Positions 33,976 through 41,950 of a stretch of DNA of 64,000 nucleotides are shown piece after piece. How positions within the stretch are numbered: position 1 is the first letter of the stretch; each line of letters begins with the position of its first letter. The position numbers and the translations under genes were made by a program. The notes beneath the pieces were generated by a model. The model had not been told where the DNA came from. It ran no database searches and saw only the letters and a list, made by a program, of their open reading frames with translations. Source of the DNA: Myxococcaceae bacterium JPH2 (GTDB lineage: Bacteria; Myxococcota; Myxococcia; Myxococcales; Myxococcaceae); NCBI GenBank assembly GCA_016458225.1, contig JAEMGR010000028.1, forward strand, positions 1 to 64,000, read 5' to 3'.

Positions 33976-35921
33976 GCCGCCCTCCTTCCCGCCGCGCCCT
34001 CGGGGCGCTTGCTGCGCCGCTTGAGCTTCTCCCAGTGGTCCGCCAGCGCCTCCAGCTTCGCCTGCAGTGACGGGTCTTGCTCCGCCTGCTTGATGATGTC
34101 CTGCGCGCGCGTGAACTCCATGGCGGTCAGCAGCGGCTCGTTGCGCGAGAGGATGTCGTAGCCCACGTCCGCCTGCTGCGTGCCGACCTCCCCGCTGTTG
34201 TGCAGGAGGAGGACGCCGCTGGCGACGAGGTCCAGCATGCGCTCCAAGGGATTGAGCGCGGCGATGAAGCGGCCAATCGTGCCGGGGAGCAGCGGCTGCC
34301 GCGAGCTGTGTCCGAAGGGGAAGATGTTGCCCGCGAAGGTGAGGTCGGCGCCGGCGCGCAGCAGCGCCTCGGCCGGGACGTTGCTCGTGAAGGCGCCGTC
34401 CACGTAGCGCGCGGGGGGGCGCAGCGTGGGCGCCCAGATGCCGGGCGCCGAGCTGCTCGCGCGCACCGCCAGCGCCAGCGGACCCTCCTCCATCGCCGTG
34501 CACAGGCCCGTGGTCAGGTCACTGGCCACCGGCAGGAAGCGCGTCGTCAAGGAGCCCAACGCCACGTTCCCCAGGTCTCGCTCCACGCGCCACTGCAGCG
34601 CCCAGGTGCTGATGACCGAGGCCAGCGCCGCCACCGTGATGCGGCGACTCATGGCCTGCTCCACCAGCAGGTCCAGACCGCCGAGCCCATCCGCCCCATC
34701 CAGCGCGGTGCCGCAGAAGTAGCCGCCTACCGCCGAGCCCATGCTGGCGCTGCTCACCATGTCGATGGGGATGCCTCGCTGCACCATCCAGCGCAGCACG
34801 TGCACGTGGTAGAAGCCCCATACGCCGCCACCGCTCAGCGCCACGCCCACGCGCCGGTGCGTCACCGCTCGCGCCCAGCGCGCCAGGCTGTCCAACGTCC
34901 CCGCGTTCAGCCCCAGGGCCTCCAGCGGCGCGTCGCCCACGGGCGCCTTGCGTTCCAGTTCGTCCCAGTCCAGCCGCACCCAGACGGGCGCCAGCGAGTC
35001 GGGCTCGCGCCCCGCGTCCCCGTCGTTGCGGAGCTGACGGCCGCACAGCTCCTGCTCCTCGGGTGGGCGCCTCGGGTGGATGAGCACCGTGGGCAGCGTG
35101 CGGTGCGCCACGGAGCGCAGCAGCGGGAGCACCCGCGCCGTGGGCACCTGGGTGGGGGGCGGGCGATCCACCAGCCGCACCGTCTTGTCCTGCTCCAGCC
35201 CCGGTGGCTCGAAGCCGTCCAGGAACACGTAGTCGAAGCGCGCCTCGCCGCTGTGCGACAGCACGAACTCACGCACCTGCTGCTCCGTCACGTCCGTGGG
35301 AACTGTCGCGTAGTAGACGCCGTCCGCGCCGAGGACGGGCATGGCGGCCGGGGTGCCCTGCTTCAGGAGGAGCACCCGGTCTCCGAAGTCGCGCACCTGC
35401 ACCTTGGCCAGCAGGCCCACCAGCAGCGACAAGGGCACGCCGCGCAGCTCGGGCGCGGTGGAGAACGCGACCACCTCCGCGCGCTGGTCCACCGCGTGCT
35501 GTCGTCCCCCGTCGTTCCCGAGCAGGTCCAACCCGAGGTCCTGGCGCAGTCCGGCCCGGGCCTCCGCGAGGCTCAGCACCGCCTCGCGCGGGAAGAACAG
35601 CGCGCGTGAACGGGCGAGCGCCGTCACCGTGGCGGACGCGATGCCGCGCACCACCGACTCGACGCCCAGCACCTGGCCCGGCCGTAGTTGGAGGAGCACC
35701 AGCCCGTCGCGCCGCGCCTCCAGCACGCCGTCGCGCAGGAGGAAGAAGCCCTCGAAGGGCTGGCCCTCCTGGCAGACCTGGTGGCCTTCCTCCCACGTGA
35801 GTTCCTGCGCGGACTCCAGGAGCTGGAGGAGGACGGAGTTGCTGGTGTAGCGCAGCGGGCCCGCTTGCTTCAGGGCGAACAGGCGCTGCCGCGTTTCGGA
35901 CAGAGAGGGGAGAGTGTCCAT
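33972..35921 (-). CDS. Patatin-like phospholipase with cyclic-nucleotide-binding domain
   Basis: The 649-residue protein has an N-terminal cNMP-binding domain (FFLLRDGVLEARRDGLVL...PGQVLGVESVV), a middle region of about 170 residues, and a patatin domain: oxyanion loop SGGGVWGF (about 362), nucleophile in SSASMGS (Ser about 392) and catalytic Asp in YVDGAF (about 507). The layout is that of NTE/YchK-like phospholipases. The nucleophile elbow is SxSxG rather than GxSxG. It should release fatty acids or lysolipids under cyclic-nucleotide control. As first gene of the lipid operon it could feed substrate to the downstream enzymes. It has no membrane helix. Confidence 0.88.
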   Translation of the reverse strand: MDTLPSLSETRQRLFALKQAGPLRYTSNSVLLQLLESAQELTWEEGHQVCQEGQPFEGFFLLRDGVLEARRDGLVLLQLRPGQVLGVESVVRGIASATVTALARSRALFFPREAVLSLAEARAGLRQDLGLDLLGNDGGRQHAVDQRAEVVAFSTAPELRGVPLSLLVGLLAKVQVRDFGDRVLLLKQGTPAAMPVLGADGVYYATVPTDVTEQQVREFVLSHSGEARFDYVFLDGFEPPGLEQDKTVRLVDRPPPTQVPTARVLPLLRSVAHRTLPTVLIHPRRPPEEQELCGRQLRNDGDAGREPDSLAPVWVRLDWDELERKAPVGDAPLEALGLNAGTLDSLARWARAVTHRRVGVALSGGGVWGFYHVHVLRWMVQRGIPIDMVSSASMGSAVGGYFCGTALDGADGLGGLDLLVEQAMSRRITVAALASVISTWALQWRVERDLGNVALGSLTTRFLPVASDLTTGLCTAMEEGPLALAVRASSSAPGIWAPTLRPPARYVDGAFTSNVPAEALLRAGADLTFAGNIFPFGHSSRQPLLPGTIGRFIAALNPLERMLDLVASGVLLLHNSGEVGTQQADVGYDILSRNEPLLTAMEFTRAQDIIKQAEQDPSLQAKLEALADHWEKLKRRSKRPEGAAGRRAA

Positions 35922-35995
35922 GAGGGGCCGCGAGATTAGCCAACCCCTTCGCCGCCGCGAACAGCACGGCGGGTCTTCTCTGGGAGCTCGGCGCG

Positions 35996-38900
35996 TTACA
36001 CAGGCTGCGGGCGAGGCGGCTCGGCGGGCGGCGAGCCCTCTCCGGGGCCGGCGTGCTCGCGGCGCTTGAGCAGGCGAGAGCGGGCGCCCTCGACGATGGC
36101 GTACAGCACCGGGATGAAGATGAGGTTGACGAAGGTGGAGAAGAGCATTCCACCGAACACCGCGGTGCCCATCGACTTGCGCGACGCCGCGCCCGCCCCC
36201 GAGGCCACCATGAGCGGCACCACGCCGAAGAGGAACGCGAAGGACGTCATCAGGATGGGCCGCAGGCGCGTCTCGGCGGCGTTGACGGCGGACTCCACCA
36301 CGCCCTGCCCCTGCGCGCGCAGTTGCTCACCGAACTCGACGATGAGGATGGCGTTCTTGCTGGCCAGGCCCACCAGCATCACCAGCCCCACCTGGCAGAA
36401 GACGTCGTTCACCAGAGAACGCGCGTTCTGCAAGAGCAGCGCACCCAGGATGGCCACGGGCACCGCGAGCATCACCACGAAGGGCAGGGAGAAGCTCTCG
36501 TACTGCGCGGACAGCACCAGGAACACGAAGACGATGCCCAGCGCGAAGATGATGAGGACCTTGCCACCCGCCGCCTTTTGCTCGGCGGACAGGCCCGTCC
36601 ACTCAAACGAGTAGCCGGCGGGCAGGGCCTGCTGGGCCACGGACTCCATCTGCGTGAGGGCCGTGCCGGTGCTGACGCCGGGCGCGCCCTGGCCGTTGAT
36701 GGTGGCCGAGCGGAACAGGTTGTAGTGCGAGATGTTCTGCGCGCTCGTGACGGGCGTCACCTTCACCAGCGCCTCCAGCGGCACCATCTGTCCGGACTGC
36801 GCGCGCACGTAGAAGGAGCCGATGTCCCGGGGCTCGCTGCGGAACGGCATGGCCGCCTGCACGTACACCCGGTACACGCGGTTGGCGAAGGTGAAGTCGT
36901 TGACGTACTGGCTGCCCAGATAGACCTGGAGCGTGGAGAAGAGGGAGTCCAGCGGCACGCCCAGCGACTTGGCCTTCTCGCGGTCCACCTTCACGTCCAG
37001 CAGCGGCGTGTTCGCGGTGTACGACGAGAAGATGCCCGTGAGCTGCTTGTCCTGCGAGGCGCGGCCCACCAGCGTCTGGGTCGCCTGGGCCAGCTCGTCG
37101 AGCGAGCGCCCGCCGAGCTGATCCTCCAGCACGAACTCGAAGCCGCCCACGCTGCCCACGCCGCGGATGGCGGGAGGCTGGAAGGGCAGCACGCGCGCGC
37201 CGCCGATGGCGAGCAGCGGCATGCGGAGCCGGTCAATCAACCCGGAGACGCTCTGGCTCTTCTTCTTGCGGTCCTCCCACGGGTGGAGGTTGACGAAGAG
37301 GGTGCCGTAGTTGGAGCCCGTGCCCAGCAGCGAGAAGCCGCCCACGGTGAAGATGTCCGCGACCTCCGGCTCCTTCTTCAGCACGGCCTCCGTCTGCAGC
37401 AGCACCTGTCGCGTGTAGTCGAGCGACGTGCCCTCCGGGCCCTGCACCGCGACGATGATGTAGCCCTGGTCCTCGTCCGGGATGAAGCCGCTGGGCGTGC
37501 GCGCGTACAGGAAGCCCGTGGCGAAGATGAGGAGGAGGAAGACGCCCACCACGGGCCAGCGCCACTTGCCCAGCAGCAGCCCCAAGAGCTTGCCGTAGCC
37601 GCGCTGGAAGCGCATGAGCGCCGCGTCGAACTGGCGCGCCAGCTTCACCTTCTGCCCCTCGTGCGGGCGCAGGAGCCGCGCGCACAGCGCGGGGGAGAGG
37701 GTGAGGGCCACCAGCGCGGAGAGGCTGATGGAGAAGGCGATGGTGAGGGCGAACTGCTTGTAGATGGCGCCCGTGGTGCCGGGGAAGAAGGACACGGGGA
37801 CGAACACGGCGGACAGCACCAGCGCCGTGGCCACCACCACGCCGGCCACCTGGCGCATGCCTCGGTGCGTGGCCTCGCGCGGGCCCACGTTGTCCACGCC
37901 CATCACGCGCTCGACGTTCTCGATGACGACGATGGCGTCATCCACCACGAGGCCCGTGGCCAGCGTGAGGCCCAGGAGGGTCAGCGTGTTGAGCGAGAAC
38001 CCGAACACGTTCACGAACGCGAAGGTGCCCACCAGCGACACCGGCAGCGTCGTCACGGCCACCAGCACGCTGCGCCAGCCATGCAGGAAGATGAAGATGA
38101 CGAGCACCACCAGCGCGATGGCCTCGCACAGCGCCTTGACCACCTCCTCGATGGAGGCCTGCACCGCGAGCGTGGTGTCAAAGGCGGCCTGGTACGTGAG
38201 CCCGGGCGGGAAGGTCGCCTTCAGCCGCTCCAGCTCCTTCACCACGCCGTCGCGCACCTGGAGCGCGTTGGAGCCGGGGAGCTGGAAGATGCCCAGGCCC
38301 ACCGCCTCCTGGCCGTTGAAGCGCAAGAGCTGCTGGTAGTTCTCCGCGCCCAGCTCCGCGCGGCCCACGTCCTTCAAGCGCACCAGCGAGCCGTCCTGGC
38401 CGCGCTGCACCACCAGCTCGCCGAACTGCTCCGCCGAGGTGAGCTGTCCCGCCACGCGCAAGGTGAGCTGGTACGTCTGGCCCTCGGGGGCGGGGGGTTG
38501 GCCCACCTTGCCGCCGCCCACCTGCACGTTCTGCTCGCGCAGCGCCGCCACCACGTCCGACGCGGTCAGCTTGCGCCGCGCCAGCTGGGTGGGGTCCAGC
38601 CACAGGCGCATGGCCAGTCGGCGCTCGCCGAAGATGCGCACGTCGCCCACGCCCTTCACGCGCAAGAGCGCGTCGCGGATGTAGACGTCCGCGTAGTTGC
38701 TGAGGAACTCCGTGTCGTAGCGGCCGTTCTTGTCATAGATGCCGAAGGCCATGAGCAGCTGCGTCTGCGCCTTGGCCACCGTGACGCCCAGCGAGTTGAC
38801 GGCCGCGGGCAACTGCGGCGTCGCCGTGGATACGCGGTTCTGCACGTCCACCGCGGCCAGGTCGATGTTCCGCTCCGGATCGAACGTGACGATGATGCTG

Positions 38901-39166
38901 CTGGCGCCGTCGTTGGTGCTGGACGAGGACATGTAGCGCATGCCCTCCACGCCGTTGAGCTGGCGCTCCAGCACGGTGGTGACGGCGCTCTCCACCGTCT
39001 CCGCCGCCGCGCCGATGTACGTGGCCGTCACCTGCACCTGGGGCAGCGCCAGGTCGGGGTATTGCTCGATGGACAGCGCGGGGATGGAGATGGCTCCCAC
39101 CAGCGTGATGAGGATGGAGAGCACGCTGGCGAAGACGGGGCGGTTGATGAAGAAGTCGGTGAACAT
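35996..39166 (-). CDS. HAE1-type RND efflux permease
   Basis: The 1056-residue inner-membrane pump has the family start MFTDFFINRPVFASVLSIL, twelve hydrophobic helices, two large periplasmic loops and the proton-relay helix GLVVDDAIVVIENVERVMG with paired Asp. The length and the FPGTTGAIYKQFALTIA motif fit AcrB/MexB-like multidrug exporters. It works as a trimer with the adaptor and TolC-like genes upstream. The 9-base gap to the adaptor stop shows an operon. The patatin gene is 74 bases downstream on the same strand, so the efflux transcript may continue into the lipid operon. No regulator gene is adjacent. Confidence 0.95.
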   Translation of the reverse strand: MFTDFFINRPVFASVLSILITLVGAISIPALSIEQYPDLALPQVQVTATYIGAAAETVESAVTTVLERQLNGVEGMRYMSSSSTNDGASSIIVTFDPERNIDLAAVDVQNRVSTATPQLPAAVNSLGVTVAKAQTQLLMAFGIYDKNGRYDTEFLSNYADVYIRDALLRVKGVGDVRIFGERRLAMRLWLDPTQLARRKLTASDVVAALREQNVQVGGGKVGQPPAPEGQTYQLTLRVAGQLTSAEQFGELVVQRGQDGSLVRLKDVGRAELGAENYQQLLRFNGQEAVGLGIFQLPGSNALQVRDGVVKELERLKATFPPGLTYQAAFDTTLAVQASIEEVVKALCEAIALVVLVIFIFLHGWRSVLVAVTTLPVSLVGTFAFVNVFGFSLNTLTLLGLTLATGLVVDDAIVVIENVERVMGVDNVGPREATHRGMRQVAGVVVATALVLSAVFVPVSFFPGTTGAIYKQFALTIAFSISLSALVALTLSPALCARLLRPHEGQKVKLARQFDAALMRFQRGYGKLLGLLLGKWRWPVVGVFLLLIFATGFLYARTPSGFIPDEDQGYIIVAVQGPEGTSLDYTRQVLLQTEAVLKKEPEVADIFTVGGFSLLGTGSNYGTLFVNLHPWEDRKKKSQSVSGLIDRLRMPLLAIGGARVLPFQPPAIRGVGSVGGFEFVLEDQLGGRSLDELAQATQTLVGRASQDKQLTGIFSSYTANTPLLDVKVDREKAKSLGVPLDSLFSTLQVYLGSQYVNDFTFANRVYRVYVQAAMPFRSEPRDIGSFYVRAQSGQMVPLEALVKVTPVTSAQNISHYNLFRSATINGQGAPGVSTGTALTQMESVAQQALPAGYSFEWTGLSAEQKAAGGKVLIIFALGIVFVFLVLSAQYESFSLPFVVMLAVPVAILGALLLQNARSLVNDVFCQVGLVMLVGLASKNAILIVEFGEQLRAQGQGVVESAVNAAETRLRPILMTSFAFLFGVVPLMVASGAGAASRKSMGTAVFGGMLFSTFVNLIFIPVLYAIVEGARSRLLKRREHAGPGEGSPPAEPPRPQPV

Positions 39167-39175
39167 GCGTCCCCC

Positions 39176-40318
39176 TCACTGACCCGCGTCCGCGCCGCCG
39201 CCGGTTCCGGTTCGCTCGGATGGTGGGGGCGCTTCCTTGGGCTGGATGGGCATGCCGTCTCGCAGCAGTTGCAGGCTGCTCACCACCACCTGCGTGCCCG
39301 CGTCCAAGCCTCCGAGGATTTCGTAGTCGTTGCCTTGGATGCGGCCCAGGTCCACGGGCGTGCGCTTCACGATGGTGCCGCCGTCCCCCTGCGCCACCAC
39401 CATGGCGAAGGACTCGGTGCCTTGGTGGGTGACCGCGGCGGTGGGCATCTTCAGCGCGTCGCGCGCGGAGTAGATGATCTGCGCGCGCACGAGCTGGCCC
39501 GCGCGCAGCTTGGCCGTGTTGTCGAAGGCGGCCTTCACCTCCACCAGTTGCGTGCCGGTGTTGGGCGTGGGCGCGACGAAGAAGACGGGCGCGCGCACCA
39601 CCGGCTTGCCCTCTCCGTCCAGCACCTCCATGGGCGTCTTGCCCACCTCCACGTGGGCGGCGCGCTCCACCGGCACCTGCACCGACAGCTCCAGCGCCAG
39701 GCTCTGGTCCACCCGCGTCAGCACCGACTGCGGCGTGACGTAGTCGCCAATCTTCACCGGGATGTCGCCCACCGTGCCCGAGAAGGGCGCGCTCACGTTG
39801 TAGAAACCCAGTTGCACCTGCTGGGCTTGAATCTGCGCCTCGGAGGAGCGGGCCTGGGCCTCGGCCTGCTCGGCCTGCGCCACGGCCTGGTCATAGTCCT
39901 GGCGGCTGGTGAGGCCCTCCTTGAGGAGCTGCTCGCTGCGCTGGCGCGTGCGGCGCGCGTACTCGCGGTTGGCGATGGCGGACGCGCGCTGGGCCTCGAT
40001 GGCGCGCAGGTTGGCCTTCACCTGCCGCGGATCCACCACCAGGAGCACCTGGCCTTGCTTCACCGTGTCCCCGGGGCGCACGGGGATGGTCTCGACGTAG
40101 CCGGCCACCTGCGGGAAGACGGTGATGCTGCGCCGGGAGATGAGCGTGCCCACGTACTCGACGGAGTCGAGCACCGGGCCCGGCTTCACCGACAGCACCT
40201 GCACGGGGAGCGCCTTGCCCGCCGCCGCGCCCTGCTGCTTGCTCGCGTCCTTGTCGTGGCACCCCGCCACGAGGGCCAGCACCATGCCCCATCGCCCCCA
40301 GCCGCTCACCAATCGCAT
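39176..40318 (-). CDS. RND efflux periplasmic adaptor
   Basis: The 380-residue lipoprotein (lipobox VLALVAGC) is a membrane fusion protein: beta-barrel and lipoyl part (ITVFPQVAGYVETIPVRPGD, then VKQGQVLLVVD), a coiled-coil hairpin (about 100-165), the lipoyl return (YNVSAPFSGTVGDIPVKIGD) and a C-terminal barrel. It bridges the permease and the outer-membrane channel. It starts at 40318, 13 bases inside the end of the TolC-like gene, so translation is coupled. Confidence 0.93.
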   Translation of the reverse strand: MRLVSGWGRWGMVLALVAGCHDKDASKQQGAAAGKALPVQVLSVKPGPVLDSVEYVGTLISRRSITVFPQVAGYVETIPVRPGDTVKQGQVLLVVDPRQVKANLRAIEAQRASAIANREYARRTRQRSEQLLKEGLTSRQDYDQAVAQAEQAEAQARSSEAQIQAQQVQLGFYNVSAPFSGTVGDIPVKIGDYVTPQSVLTRVDQSLALELSVQVPVERAAHVEVGKTPMEVLDGEGKPVVRAPVFFVAPTPNTGTQLVEVKAAFDNTAKLRAGQLVRAQIIYSARDALKMPTAAVTHQGTESFAMVVAQGDGGTIVKRTPVDLGRIQGNDYEILGGLDAGTQVVVSSLQLLRDGMPIQPKEAPPPSERTGTGGGADAGQ

Positions 40319-41814
40319 GCTGCCTCCGCGAGGAACGCGTCCACTTGTGCTTGCTGGTACTGGAACTCGCGCACCACCAGCTCCAGCTCGGCGCGTCGCA
40401 GGTCTCCGGCGGACTGCACCAGCTCGAGGCTCGTCCCCGTGCCCACCTCGAAGCTGCGGCGGGTGAGCCGGTCGCTCTCTTCCGCCAGGGCGCGCTCGCG
40501 GGCCGCGATGTCGCGCGTGGACTTCGCCACCTCCACCTGGCGGCGCGCCCGCACCACCTCCACCGAGACCGAGCGCTCCTGGGACACCACGTCCTGGCGC
40601 GCCTGCTCCGCTTGCGCGCGCGTCTGCCGCAGGCTGCCCTCGCGCGCGCCGCCATCCCAGAAGGGGAGGTTGAGGGACACGCCCACGCCCCAGGCCGGCA
40701 CCTCCGCGAAGCCCGGGTCCACGGTGATGGCCACCGCCGTGGCGGACAGGTCCAGCGTGGGCGCGTACTTCCACTTCACTCCCGTCACCGCGCGCTCGGC
40801 CACCTTGAGGCGCGAGCGCGCCACCTCGAGGTCCGTGCGCTCGTTCACGTCACTCAGGGCCCGACAGTCGTGGTGGTTCTGGTCCAGCAGTTGCTCCAGC
40901 CCCACGCCGTTGGCCGGGCCCACTTGCGCGGCGATGCCCAGCACCAGCCCGAGCGACTCGCGCGCCTTGCGCAGGTCCTCGTCCCCCGTCACCACCGCCG
41001 TGCGGGCGATCTCCGTGTCCTGCGCCACGCGCACCACGTCCAGCCGCGTGCCGGCGCCCAGGTCGAAGCGGCGCTGCGCCAGCGACTCCCGCTCCAGCGC
41101 CGTGCGCAGGTTGACGCGGTTCACCTCCGCCAGCCGCTCGGCGGACGAGGCCGCCACCAGCGCCTGGGCGAGTCCCAGCGTGAGCTGCCGCTTCGTCTCC
41201 GCGAGGGACAGCGTGGCGGTGCGGCGCGACTCCTTCGCGGTGCCCACGCCGTAGATGCTCGCCATGTCCACCAGCGGCATGGAGCCGGTGAGCAGCCCCA
41301 CCACGAGCGGCTGGGTGGGGCGCTTGGCGCCGGTGTTCGAGCCCTCCACGCCGCTGCCGCCCCCGCTGATGCCGCCGCTGATGCCGCCGCCAATCAGGCT
41401 GGAGTCCTTGGGGAGCTGCGTGGCGATGGTGCCGTTGATGGTGGGCAGCAGGTTGGCGAGCGCGATGCGCCACTGGCCCGCGGCCACCTCCACTTGCGCC
41501 AGCGCGCCGCGCAGGTCCGTGGAGCGCTGGCGTAACAAATCCAACGCCTCGCTCCAGGTCTTCACCTGGAGGGGCGCGGGGGGCACCGGTGTCAGCAGCG
41601 GATCCGACACCTGGGGTTTGAAGGGCGGCGGGACCTCCGGCACGTCCTCGGGCGAGGGCGTGTGAGGTGGCCCGGGCGGGCGCGCGGGCTCCGAGGGCGG
41701 CACCGTCTGGGCGGAGGACTGCACCGGGCGCTCGGGGCCCGGGGTGACCGGGGGCGGCAGCGCGACAATGAGTCCAGCGCGCGACAGCCAGGCTGCGAGC
41801 AGGAGGGGCGTCAT
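40306..41814 (-). CDS. TolC-like outer-membrane efflux channel
   Basis: The 502-residue protein has a signal sequence, a Pro-rich segment of about 60 residues (PPPVTPGPERPVQ through PPFKPQVSD) that is unusual for TolC, and two OEP repeats of long helices (LDLLRQRSTDLRGALAQVE..., FDLGAGTRLDVVRVAQDTE..., FEVGTGTSLELVQSAGDL). It forms the trimeric exit duct for the RND pump. First gene of the efflux operon. A Gly-rich loop (IGGGISGGISGGGSG) lies in the first repeat. Confidence 0.9.
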   Translation of the reverse strand: MTPLLLAAWLSRAGLIVALPPPVTPGPERPVQSSAQTVPPSEPARPPGPPHTPSPEDVPEVPPPFKPQVSDPLLTPVPPAPLQVKTWSEALDLLRQRSTDLRGALAQVEVAAGQWRIALANLLPTINGTIATQLPKDSSLIGGGISGGISGGGSGVEGSNTGAKRPTQPLVVGLLTGSMPLVDMASIYGVGTAKESRRTATLSLAETKRQLTLGLAQALVAASSAERLAEVNRVNLRTALERESLAQRRFDLGAGTRLDVVRVAQDTEIARTAVVTGDEDLRKARESLGLVLGIAAQVGPANGVGLEQLLDQNHHDCRALSDVNERTDLEVARSRLKVAERAVTGVKWKYAPTLDLSATAVAITVDPGFAEVPAWGVGVSLNLPFWDGGAREGSLRQTRAQAEQARQDVVSQERSVSVEVVRARRQVEVAKSTRDIAARERALAEESDRLTRRSFEVGTGTSLELVQSAGDLRRAELELVVREFQYQQAQVDAFLAEAACDW

Positions 41815-41950
41815 AGGCGATGCCCTCCCAGGTAGGAGTCATCGCCGCGCGGTGCCACTGCCCGCCGCGTCGCGGTCCCGCTGGCCAACACAGCGAGGCG
41901 GGTGGCTGCTCACCAGTGAATGGTGCGCGCGCGTCGCGCGTTGAAGTCGC

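Noticed and set aside
34077-35609. 510-residue plus-strand ORF opposite the patatin gene
   Set aside because: Arg/His/Ala-rich shadow frame with no domain.
36053-41254. 1733-residue plus-strand ORF opposite the efflux operon
   Set aside because: It is antisense to three well-recognised genes, rich in His/Arg/Gln/Val and without domain motifs. High GC leaves few stops.
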